The notes under the pieces are model-generated. The model was given only the letters and a program-made list of their open reading frames with translations. It made no database searches and was not told where the DNA came from. DNA of 64,000 nt from Zingiber officinale (taxonomy: Eukaryota; Streptophyta; Magnoliopsida; Zingiberales; Zingiberaceae): the NCBI RefSeq assembly GCF_018446385.1, contig NC_056000.1, forward strand, positions 56,328,722 to 56,392,721, given 5' to 3'. Positions 21,402-32,341 of this stretch are shown here, piece by piece (the stretch's first letter is position 1; every line of letters starts with the position of its first letter). Both the position numbers and the translations under genes were made by a program.

Positions 21402-24166
21402 GATACAAATTCTTCTTCATGAAGTTCTCTTACATCTTTAATATTTGTCTCGACATTTTCTTCTCCACCATCAACAATCCATTCTTGTGTCATAATTGTT
21501 TCACTAACATGTAGCACATCAACTCCGTTTTTGTCTTGTCTTCTCTTTTTGTTTATATATGATATTGACATTGAATCAAAATAGACTCTAATTGTTCAAC
21601 CTTTCAATATCTAGTCTATGTTTTTCTTTGTATGAATTCACATTAAATAAAAATATTAATATTGAATAAATATCTAAACATTTAGTAATTACTAATTAGT
21701 AGTAAGTGCATAATAAGTAATTAAGTACTTACCTCCTCAAAAGTACTCCAATTTCTCTCACAATCGGAAGAACTTGTAGTTAAAAAAGGATCATTTTAAT
21801 CATCTTTTGCAATTTAGGTACATCATTTCCAAAAAGATGCCACCATCCAACTAAATAAAAATAAATCAAACAATAACAATAATCAAAATCATAAAACAAG
21901 CAATAAAAATTATAAAATAAAGTAAGCAATTATTACTTAGTTCTTATTGAATCATATTTTTCATCATTTTTTGTGCATCCAATTATAGCAAATGCTGTTC
22001 CAAATTCCCCCGCTTTGTTGATATACTTCAACAACTTCACATTTACTATCTCACTTTGGTTATCAATATCATCGGGAAAGAATGCTTCAACATAAGTGAA
22101 AAATCCATTCGTGACCACTTATTCACTTATGCTCTAATCATTGAAGGAGTAATAAGAATTCAAGAGGTAAACTGCCAAATGTAGTGGACTAGTTGATTAT
22201 GACTTTTCTCATCAATAATATCAATAATCGAACGATAGTGAAGCTTTTAATTTTTGAATGCCATTTTAATCTCTTCCCTCGCTCTAAGTAATTCTCCGTA
22301 CACAAAACCCACAGATGACATCTTATCCCCATCAATAAAACGAAGCAACTTAACTAAAGGGGCAAACACCTTCAAGCAAAAACTTACCCCATTCCAAAAA
22401 AAAAAAAACACTCATAGCGGTATTATATGCCACCTTCCCCTTTGCATTGTTTGAATGTTGGCAAGTATTCCATTTTTTACTAGCAACCATAACTCTTAGT
22501 TCACTTTTCTTCTCTATCAAGCTTTGCAAAGTTAGAAAAGCAGTTGCAAATCGTGTTACTCCCGACCTCACTATGTCCATTTTTGGGTAAACTTTCTTAT
22601 CATTGACTATGTCTTCTGATGTGCATAAATAAAGATTGTCAAACTCTTTGTCTTCTCAATCACCCATTTGAACTTAGGTTGGTTCCCAATTCCTTAAAGC
22701 ATAAGATTTATGGTGTGAGTTTCACATAAAGTTCAAAATATATGTGGCCTCTTCTCTTTCAACAAATCTTTTGCTGCCATATTATTCGAAGCATATGATA
22801 CAAATTCTTCGTCGTGAAGTTTTCTTACATCTTCAATATTTGTCTCAATATCTTATCTCCACCATCAACAATCTATCCTTGTGTCATAGTTGCTTCACTA
22901 GTAAGTAACACATCAACTCTACTTTCTTCTTATCTTCTCTTTTTGTTTATGATCTTGTCATTGAATTAAACATAAATTAACTAAATTATTCAACCTTCCA
23001 GTATTTAATCTATTTCTTTTCTTTGTATGAATCTACATTAAATAAAAATATTAATATTGAATACATATTTAGCCACACAATAAATAATTAAGAACTTACC
23101 TCCTCAAAAATACTCCAATTTCTCTCACAACCGGAAGAACTTATAATTAAATAAAGGATCCTTTGAACCATCTTTTGTAATTTAGGTACACTATTTCCAA
23201 AAAGATGTCACCATCCAACTAAATAAAAATAAATCAAACAATAAAAATAATCAAAATCATGAAACAAGTAATAAAAATTATAAAATAAAGTAAACAATTA
23301 TTACTTTATTCTTATTTGAATCATATTTTTCATCATTTTTTGCGCATCCAATTATAGCTAATGCTCTTCTAAATCCCTCTGCTTCGTTGATATACTTCAA
23401 CAACTACACATTTACTATCTTACTTTGGCTATCAATATCATCAGGAAAGAATGCTTTAACACAAGTGAAAAATTCATTCGTGACCACTTCTTTACTTCCT
23501 ATGCTCTAGTCAATGAAGGAGTAATAATGATTCAAGAAGTAGACCATCAAATGTAATGGACTATCAAGTTGATTATGACTTTTCTCATTAACAATATCAA
23601 TAATCGGATGATAGTGAAGCTCTTGATTTTTGAATACCACTTTAATTTCTTCTCTCGTTCTAAGTAATTTTTCATACACAAAACCCATAAATGACTTCTT
23701 ATCCCCATCAATAAGACGAAGGAACTTAACTAAAGGGGTAAACACCTTCAAGCAAAAGCTTACCCCATTCCAAAAAGAGGCACTCATAGCGGTATTATAT
23801 GCCACCTTCCGCTTTGCACTATTTGAATGTTGGGAAGTCTTCCACTCTTCACTAGCAACCATAGCTCTTAGTTCACTTTTCTTCTCCATCAAGATTTGCG
23901 AAGTTAGAAAAGTGGTTGCAAATCGTGTTACTCCCAGCGTCACTATGCCCCTTCTTTGTTAAACTTTCTTATCATTGACAATGTCTTGTGATGTACATAA
24001 ATAAAGATTGTCAAGCTCTTTGCCTTCTCAGTCACCCATTTAAACTTAGGTTGGTTCCCAATTCCTTGAAGCAAAAGATTCATGGTGTGAGTTTCACATG
24101 AAGTCCAAAATATATGTGGCCTCTTCTCCTTCAACAAATATTTTGCTACCATATTATTCGAAGCAT
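21402..24166 (-). repeat. Tandem duplication inside the hAT transposase
   Basis: Unit 1 (21402-22796) and unit 2 (22797-24166) are direct copies, about 90% alike by eye. Both start with GATACAAATTCTTC and end near ATTATTCGAAGCAT. The junction at about 22796 joins the two ends directly. Unit 2 is contiguous with the unduplicated DUF659 start, while unit 1 is contiguous with the C-terminal end. Confidence 0.85.
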
Positions 24167-24732
24167 TGTCCGTTACCACTTGAACTATATTTTGGGGCCC
24201 AACTTCTTCAATGCATTTGTCCACATATTCAAACATATAATTCCTGATGTGTACTTCATCTGATGCTTTCCTAGAAGAAAGGAAAGTTGTGGCACACAAA
24301 TTCATGATACTTCTTTTTCGGTTGATCTAAGCATCGGTCAAAATTGAGCAACCATTCTAAACTCATTTTGCTTCTTGCTTCTTTAATAGACTTTTAGTTC
24401 TATCTACCTCTTCCTTCAAGAAGGGCTCCCTTAATAGGTATTGAGTTGGAGGATGATAACCTAGGCCAAATTAACCAACCGCTTCTGCAAACCTCTTGAA
24501 GCTATCATTGTCTATGACATGAAAAGGAATACAGACTATTACACCCATCAAGTTAAATATTGGTGCGCATTGTGTGTCCTTTGCTTTTAAAGTGTATCAA
24601 TAATATTTTGTTGTTATTTTATCTTATTACTTCCACTTAATGAAGATTCGAGATGAATGGCGGATGCAAATAGGTCCATAGGGTAAGAGTAAGCGAGCTT
24701 CTTCTTGTCCCTAGACTTCTTTTATCTTCCTT

Positions 24733-25101
24733 CTATTCTTCAAGAGCAACTTCTTCTCTCACCTCCATTTTATTCCTATTCTTTTGTTTCCTTTTTGTTC
24801 TTGCTTCTTCAATGGCATTCTTCCACTTCACTTTATCCTCATCTACAGACTTTTTACATGAGATAACATTTCCCTTGATATTGGTAACATATTGTTTGAT
24901 CCTATAAATTTTACCACTAGTAATTTTTCCACACAACCTACATTTCAACTTATCCAAATTATTAGGATCTACCAAGTCCGTAAATTCCCATCCAACATCA
25001 TTCAAATTACGCTTCAAAGGGGTATGAACCTTCAACATTGAATTAGATGCTTCAGAAGATATAGTACCTGACATTTTAATACACAAGTAAAAAAATAACA
25101 A
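24733..25101 (-). pseudogene. hAT transposase N-terminal part with BED-like finger
   Basis: Reads on minus from a Met at 25101, with a second Met (MSGTISSEAS) nine codons in. Gly-Trp-Glu then CRLCGKITSGKIYRIKQY and ISCKKS resemble the BED zinc finger of plant hAT transposases that precedes DUF659. The usual His of the KQHL motif is Tyr here. A Lys/Arg/Glu-rich linker follows. Confidence 0.65.
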
Positions 25102-25739
25102 TATTAATTTTTTAAAAAATCATTTGAGTCAAGCAATGCCTTGGTTATCAAACATTCAAAAAAATCAATTATCAATTCAAGCCAATTAATAGCATACATG
25201 ATTTAATAACATACAAATATACAATTAAATTTTATTAACCAACTTAAAACCAGGGATGTTAACATCTAACTTGGCAAAAGAATAAGCTACTGGGAAGAAA
25301 AGAATGAGGCTGTCGAATGCTAGAAATGAGGGAACAAGGTACTGCGCTCTAGCCTAGTAGTTAGGGCTGCTTTTCCTTCGTCATTAGCAACCTTGTCTAG
25401 CTACGACGAGCTTTGGCGGCTATTGTCAAGAAATAGGGCAAGGTGCTGGTGGTAGTTGGCTGGGATAAAGGCAGCAGCTAGGGCCTAGGGTAGCAGCTAG
25501 GGCTAATGCTATGGCTGACTAGTTGTTGGAGAAGAAAATGATAGCAAAGATGTTGCTCTTTGATAAAGAACAAGAAGGGGAGGGAAAGGAGGTAGAGACG
25601 GCGGTTGCTCGAAGAAGAAGAGAAGAGATGACTACTCGAAGAGGAAGAGGCATTGCTGCTAACCTAACTTTAAAGGTTAAAATGATTCAAAAATCAAAAT
25701 ATAAACTCGTTTTGTCACCGCTAATTAATTGGTAGAAAC
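25102..25739. other. hAT 5' region without coding capacity
   Basis: Upstream (on minus) of the transposase start. Partly G/A-rich at 25500-25660. Nothing recognised as a gene. Confidence 0.4.
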
Positions 25740-26165
25740 TTATCAATCAATTCACAAGGTTCAATCAATTAATCAATCGATTCGGCATTTCTCATGAAAA
25801 TCCTACCAAATCCAATCGATTGGCCAATCGATTCAGCATGCTTCTGTTTTTCGCAAAACTCATACCAATCAATTAGATGCATTCAATCGATCGGTCAATT
25901 GATTCGGAAGACTTCTATTTCTCATGAAACTCATGTAAATCGGTTGGCCAATCAATTAGAAGTGTTCAATCGATCGGTCAATTGATTTGACACCCTTTTG
26001 TTATTGTTTCTAGCAAAACTCATGTGAATCGATTGTTCCAATCGATTAAAAGTGTTCAATTAATCAGTCAATCTATTAGGCAGACTTCTTTTCTTACAAA
26101 CTCATCTGAATCGATTGACCCAATCGATTAGAGGCGTTTAATCAATTGGATAATTGATTTGGCAG
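25740..26165. repeat. AATCGATT-rich tandem array, about five ~83-90 bp units
   Basis: Units contain paired palindromes such as CCAATCGATTGGCC and TTCAATCGATCGGTCAATTGATT, then a CTTCT..TTTCTCATGAAACTCAT stretch. A matching single piece lies at 21095-21150, on the other side of the hAT coding region, so this is read as subterminal repeat of the hAT element. Confidence 0.75.
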
Positions 26166-26351
26166 AGTTTTATTTTTATTTTTAAAAAAATTGGATGGCC
26201 GTACCTAAGCGGCGCTTAGCCACCTAGGCGACCGACTAATGCAACAACACATATAGGCGTCACCTTTGCAAAAGGTGGGGAGGTGGGCGGCTAGCTGCTC
26301 ACCGCCTAGGCGCCACCTAGGCGGTCCTAGGCGGCGCCATTTAGAACATTG

Positions 26352-26883
26352 GTAGCAGCTACAATGTGTAATAGCTATAATGTGTAAAAACTACTAGTTG
26401 TTGAGATAACGAATTTAGAATGAGTTTACAATTTAAAATTTATATTGTGTAGAAGTTATTCAGTAGCTGGCACAATATGTAAAAGTTATCATGTAGCCGC
26501 TACAATGTATAAAAGCTACCTAGTAGCTACTACAATATATTTAATGTGAGTTTAGTATTTATGATTTAAGATTTAGGATTTAAAATATCTGAACACTATG
26601 ATATCAAAATAGCTTCTATAATCATTTTAAAGTTATTTTGATGAAATTTAAATAACTTTAACCCAATTGGTAAATAATATTTGGATACAATAGTGTTCAA
26701 ATATCTTAAATCTTAAACCCTAAATCTTAAACTCTAAACTCACAATAAACACACTATAACAATTACTAGGTATCTTCTACTTCTACAGAGTATAAATCTT
26801 AAACTCACCTTAAATATGTTATAGCAACTATTGGTAGCTTTTGCATGTTGTAACAACTATTGGTAGCTTCTGCATGTTGTAAC
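26352..26883. repeat. Minisatellite around TAGCTNCTACAATGTG / TTGGTAGCTTCTGCATGTTG
   Basis: Short imperfect units (about 28-35 bp) recur from 26352, with a looser AT-rich middle. The same repeat resumes at 46106-46190 to the right of the copia element, so the copia inserted inside this minisatellite. Confidence 0.65.
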
Positions 26884-27981
26884 TGTTGGATAAAAAAGAA
26901 TGCTAGAGAGGGGGGGGGGGGTGGATAGCGATCGTTGAAAAATCGTTATCGAGTCAAAGTACGTAGCGGAAAATAATAATGAAAACAACACTAACACACC
27001 AAGTTTTACTTGGTTCAGAGCTTTCGTCGACTCCTACTCCAAGCCCCGCATGTGAGAGTGCTTTCGTTGGACAATCCACTAATAGTTCGCAAAAGAGTTA
27101 CAAAATAAGTACAAGAAATATAAAGTTACCGACAACAAGGAAAATAAAAATTGAGTCGCATGTTGTCAGAAAAGCTTCACATCGTCACAGGAGCATCTTT
27201 CGAGTAGTGCGTAAGAAAGCAGTTGCAGAGAGAAGTATTCTTTTTCTCCTAGTGAAAGGCTGCTTATATAGGCAATTCCGGATGCCTGGATCCCTTCCGG
27301 GCGCTTGAACCGTGACGTCAGCCATCTAATTAATGTGATCCACGCTGGCGATAGGATCGATTTTGGACATTCCGGGTGCCTGGATCACTTTTGAGTGCCC
27401 GGACCAACTTTTCCAGCAACCTTTATTTCCTGCAAAATGAAGTTAGTCCGAGAAAATAAAACTTATATTACCCTACAAAACAAGTGTTAGCACAATTTCA
27501 GTCAAGAGTAGTAATTAAATTCTGTCTTCTCGAGACCAAAATCTAGTCAGGATCTCAACTTAATTTTCCTAAATGGATCTAAGTTGGATCGATGACTATT
27601 GTTCTCTCAAACGGGGAGTGCATTCTCACCAAGTCACTCTCCTCCAGTGACTTACCTTAACTTATCGCTTTGCCACACATCCGGTCAACCCATCGACCTG
27701 TCTAGACTTCATGCCAGCTATCCAGTCGGCGCCCCGTTGACTAAGCTGGACTTCGTGCTAGATATCCGGTCATCTTGTTGACCTATCTGGACTTCGTACC
27801 AGCTATTCAGTTAGCCCGTCAACCAAGCTGGATTTCTTGCCAGATATCAAGTCAGCCCGTCGACCTATCTGGACTTCTCCTGCACACTTAGTAAAATCGT
27901 TAGATCACATTAAACCTAACTTAATTTACTTTGTCATTTATTAAAATCTGAGTTAGACCGTTAGTGCAACCTGCACCAATA
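26884..27981 (-). mobile_element. Left (3') LTR of the copia element
   Basis: 1098 bp, beginning TGTTGGAT and ending near CACCAATA on the plus strand. It is a direct repeat of 45059-46105. A run of G near 26911 is expanded compared with the partner. Confidence 0.9.
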
Positions 27982-27982
27982 A

Positions 27983-28000
27983 TCTCCCCCCTTCTTTTTG
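27983..28000 (-). other. Polypurine tract of the copia element
   Basis: Read on minus: AAAAAGAAGGGGGGAGA directly before the left LTR, the expected plus-strand primer site. Confidence 0.7.
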
Positions 28001-29140
28001 ATGCAATGACAACCTAGGTTAAGTTAGGAAAAAATAATATGTAAAAATAAATGATATGGTTTTTAAGTTAGTCTTGTTTTGATGTTATGCTTGGTATTTT
28101 GCTAACTTAATCCACCTAACCTTTCCCTTTGACATTCATCAAAAACTAGGAATAGATAATACATAGAAAAAAATTTGCTAAGTAAAGTAACCAAAAAAAA
28201 TTTTGGCAATAGAAAATTTTCGGGTTTACTTGGGGGGGGGGGGGTTAAAAATAGTTTAGAAAATAAGTTAATTAACTTGAAGAAAATCTTTAAAGACATC
28301 TTGTAAAGTACTTTTTAAAGTAAAAACGTTATGTCAGGATTTCCAAAAATAAGGTGATTTTGAAATTGTTTTCCAAATCTACAAAGTTTTTAAAATATAA
28401 GATTTCCAAAAGATACAAAAATTTGATAATTCTAAGTTTTTTTGTAAAAAATAACTTTAAAGATTAGAAAATTAGAAATGGTTTTCAAAATTTATAATTT
28501 TTCATAAGGTTTTCAATAGAAAGGTTTTTGCAAAAATAACTTTAAGGTTAGAAAATTAAAAATTATTTTTCAAAATAAAAAAAAAATTCAAAAATGTCTT
28601 TCAAAATAAGATTTCAAAAACTTAAATAGTGGTCAAACTGATTTACAAAGCTATCATTTAAAAACACTAAGGGTGATAAAGTTGAAGTGTTTATAAACTT
28701 TGTAGTTTTGACAATGCTAGAAAAAAAATTGAAGCAATTTTCAAAATAATTTTTAAGTTATTAATCCTCCCCTTGAACTTGACATTATTTCAAAATAGAC
28801 AACTCAGAAATATCCTTAACTGTCTAACCATTAGTTACTTACTAACCATCAGAAGATAGCGATTTTCACTTGGTTAGTTAGGTTAAGCTAATTTATCCAG
28901 TTAGTGTTTGACTAAGCTGAAAAATTTAACCTAATTACTGTTAGTTTGGTATTTAACGCCCAGACTTATATTGATACACTGATATAAGCATCTTGTTAGT
29001 TTCCTACTAAACCAGCTGATAAGTGATGGACAAAGTAGTTGACACCCACCACTTGTACTTTTATGGTCTAGTTTATAGCCAACATAGTTTGAGTCAGAGT
29101 AGCCAATGAGTTTAAAATTGGGTGTTCTAGGATACCATAT
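28001..29140. other. Copia element 3' non-coding region
   Basis: AT-rich stretch with a G homopolymer at about 28230-28243 and repeated AAAATTTTCAAAATAA-like tracts. It lies between the RNase H end and the LTR. No gene. Confidence 0.5.
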
Positions 29141-31593
29141 TCATATATTTGATGTTCCTTTGAGATATCTAAAAATTCTTTTGACGTTAGTTAAATGTGA
29201 TTTTTTAGCACATGTTTGGTATCTAACACACATGTTAACTATAAATAAAATATCAGGTCGACTTGTAGTTAAGTATAGAAGGCTACCTATGACACTCTTA
29301 TAGCATTTTAAGTCAACTGATTTTCCATTTAGGTCATCATCTAAGGTTGTGTTAGTTGCCATAGGTGTCTTTATTTCTTTAGTGTTTTCCATTCCAAATT
29401 TTTTAAGTAATTCCTTAATATATTTTTGTTGATAAATGTAATTGCCCTCATGTGTTTGTTTAATTTGTAACCCTAAAAAGTGAGTTAGTTTACCTACTAA
29501 GCTCATTTCAAATTCTTATTTCATTAGGGTTGTAAATTCTTGTAACAATTCTGAATTGGTTGACCTAAAGATTATATCATCTACATATACTTGAGCTATA
29601 AAAATATCTTGGTTGATTGATTTGACAAATAGAGTTGGGTCAATTTATCCTTGGTTGAACCGTTTGGAAATTAGGTAAGAGGTTAACCTTTCATAATATA
29701 CCCTAGGTGCTTGTTTAAGACCATAAGTTTAAATAAATGGTCAGGATGGTCTAAACTCTCAAACACAGGTGGTTGACCTACATAAACCTTCTCTTTTATT
29801 AGCCCATTTAAAACAACAGATTTTACATCCATTTAATAACGTTTAAATCCTTTATGGGCTGCATAGCTAAGTAACATTCTAATGGACTCTAGTCTGGCTA
29901 CTGGGGCATATGTTTCATCATAGTCAAGTCTCTCTACTTAACTAAACCCTTTAGCAACTAGTTTGACCTTGTTTCTAATCATTTCTCCATTTTTACTTAA
30001 TTTATTTCTGAATACCCATATTGTTTCTATTATCTTTTTATTTTTAGGTGGTGGTACTAAGTCTCAGACTTCGTTTCTCTCAAATTGGGCTAACTCTTCT
30101 TACATAGCTATGATCCAGTTTGGGTCAAGTAAAGATTCAACTATTATTTTGAATTTAATTTTTGAGATTAGGGATATCTGACTTAAGTTTCTGAAGGATG
30201 ACCTAGTCTGAACTTTTAGGTCTGGGTCACCAATTATTTGGTTAATTGGATGATTTGGGTTATTCATTCATTTGAGATTGATCTTCTTCTTCTTGACTTA
30301 GATTTTCATTGGCTTCCCCTTAACTAGTGTTACTTTGAACAAAATCAATTGGTTGAATCTGGGTTTGTTCTAAGTTTTGGTTGGACTCTTCAAATTTTAC
30401 ATTTGAGTTTCTTCAATTCTTAGTGTAATTTTATTATATATTCTATAACCTCTACTGTTTGATGAGTATCCTACAAAGATCTCATTTTCTATTTTTTTAT
30501 GCAAATTTTTCTAAGTGTTCTCTTGTATTTAGTATGTAGGTTGTGCATCCAAATACTTTAAAGTATTTAATATTAGGTTGTTTGTTATAATATATTTCAA
30601 ATAAAGTTTTATTATGAGTTTTATTTATTGTGGTTCGGTTTTGTACATAACAGGCTGTGCTAACAACTTCTGCCCAAAAGTATTTTGGTAGGTTATATAC
30701 ATTTAGCATTGTCCTAGAGGCTTCAAGTAGAGTTCTGTTCTTTCTTTCCACTATTCTATTTTGTTCAGGTATTTTAGGACATGAATATTCGTGATGATAA
30801 TAATTTTTAAGGCAAAATTGGTTAAAGTTATGATTTTAAAATTCACCTCCATTGGCACTTCTAATTTTTTTTAATATTTAGGTCCTTTTCATTTTCAACT
30901 TGTTTGTAAAAATTAGTAAAGATTTCAAATGTTTCATCTTTATTTTTTAAGAATTTTACCCAGGTGAATCTAGAGTAGTCATCTATTATTACTAGGCAAT
31001 ATAGGCTTTCATTTATTGATTTGATCCCCATAGGAATCAAATAGGTCTAAGTGCAACAGTTCTAGTATTGAATCTATTTAAAGTTGATTAATTGATTTGT
31101 GAGTATATTTTGTTTGTTTTCCTTGTTGACAAGCATTACAGATTGTTGAGTCTAAGTTAGGTAATTTTGATAGACCTCTAACTAATCCATTTAATTTACT
31201 TAGATTTCTAAAGTTTGTGTGTGATATTCTTCTATGTCATAACCAGATTTCTTCTTTTTATGTTAAGTAACACTTAAGTGAAGAAGAGGTTAAGTTAATT
31301 GTATAGATATTATCCTTTGTAAACCCTTTTAGACTTATAGTAGGATTATCTAAGTGCTTAATTAAACATTCAGAGGAAAGAAACCTAACCTTATATCTAG
31401 AATCACACAATTGACGTATACTAAGAAGGTTGTATTTGAGTTTTTCAACAATTAATACTTTCTTAATAATGAAATCAGTTTTGAGTTCAATATTACCTAT
31501 CTCAATTACCTTGAGTTTGTTATTATTTCCAAAGGCAACTGTTCTTAAGGTTTTATAGGTTAATTGAGTGAATTTGGTGTGATCCCCAGTCAT
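29141..31593 (-). mobile_element. Copia pol: pre-integrase, integrase, reverse transcriptase parts
   Basis: Minus-strand order: GAG-pre-integrase region near 31258-31593 (KYNLLSIRQLCD), integrase near 30497-31250 (ERKNRTLLEASRTMLN, YFWAEVV, TKTLFEIYYN-like), and reverse transcriptase/RNase H at 30400-29141 (HFLGLQIKQ, GSLLYLTTSRPDI). This order (integrase before reverse transcriptase) defines Ty1/copia. It is a fossil with many breaks. Confidence 0.85.
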
Positions 31594-31639
31594 GTGTTTA
31601 GAGCAACCACTTTAAATATCCACTTGGTTTCCTACAACA

Positions 31640-32110
31640 GGTAGGAGTTAAGATTAATTTTATTTTAAGTTAAATTTAAGTTTAAGTCAATTTAAGTTAA
31701 TTTAAATTTTAAGTTAAATTTAAATTTAATTTTAAGTTTAATTTATTTTTATTTTTTTTTTACTTTAAGTTTAATTAAATTTTTTATTTTAAGTTTAATT
31801 AAATTTTTAATTTTAAGTTTTATTTATGTTTAAGTTTTATTTAATTTTTAAATTTAAGTTTTATTTAATTTTAATTTTAATTAAATTTAATTTAAAATTT
31901 TAATTTTAAGTTTTATTTAATTTTTAATTTTAATTTTAAGTTTAATTTAATTTAAGTTTAATTAAAAATTTTAATTTTAAGTTTTATTTAATTTTATATT
32001 TTAAGTTTTATTTAATTTTTAATTTTTATGTTTAGTTTATTTTTTCATTTTAAGTTTAATTTAATTTTTAATTTTAAGTTTAGTTTAATTTTTAATTTTT
32101 AATTTCTTAG
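31640..32110. repeat. Low-complexity TTTAATTTTAAG tract
   Basis: About 470 bp of almost pure A/T built from TTTAATTTTAAGTTT-like words, within the copia element close to where the gypsy inserted. It looks like slippage expansion. Confidence 0.85.
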
Positions 32111-32341
32111 TCATCTCACCCGTTCTATATTTTCAATCAGGAAATTTTATAATTTTGTGAGATGAATTAAGTTCAATTTCAGGGTTTGGTTTGACCTTGT
32201 ATTAGATTCAGGTTTAACTTTGAGTTTAACAAACATGCATTCTTTGGATAAACTTCTGGGCTATGGTGAGTCACCTGGACATCATTAGAGTAACCATGCC
32301 TTCGAGGTTTTCCAAATAGTTTCATCCACTGAACTTAGTAC

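Larger units (their letters stand above)
21095..26351 (-). mobile_element. hAT DNA transposon, broken, with internal duplication
   Basis: On the minus strand, in order: a BED-type zinc-finger region (25075-24790; CRLCGK then a KQY.. where His is usual), a DUF659-type core (24305-23943; VVTDNASNNM, SCETHTMNLLL), the following hAT region (23943-23506), and the C-terminal dimerisation motif CERNWS.FEE. The motif appears twice (about 23099-23148 and 21732-21780) because a 1.4 kb segment is duplicated. Several frame breaks and stops interrupt it. A right terminus is likely at 26351, where the minus strand reads CAATGTTCTAAATGGCG next to a GC-rich run of GCCTAGG motifs. No matching left terminal repeat was found, so the left end is set at the subterminal repeat and is uncertain. 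Confidence 0.75.
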
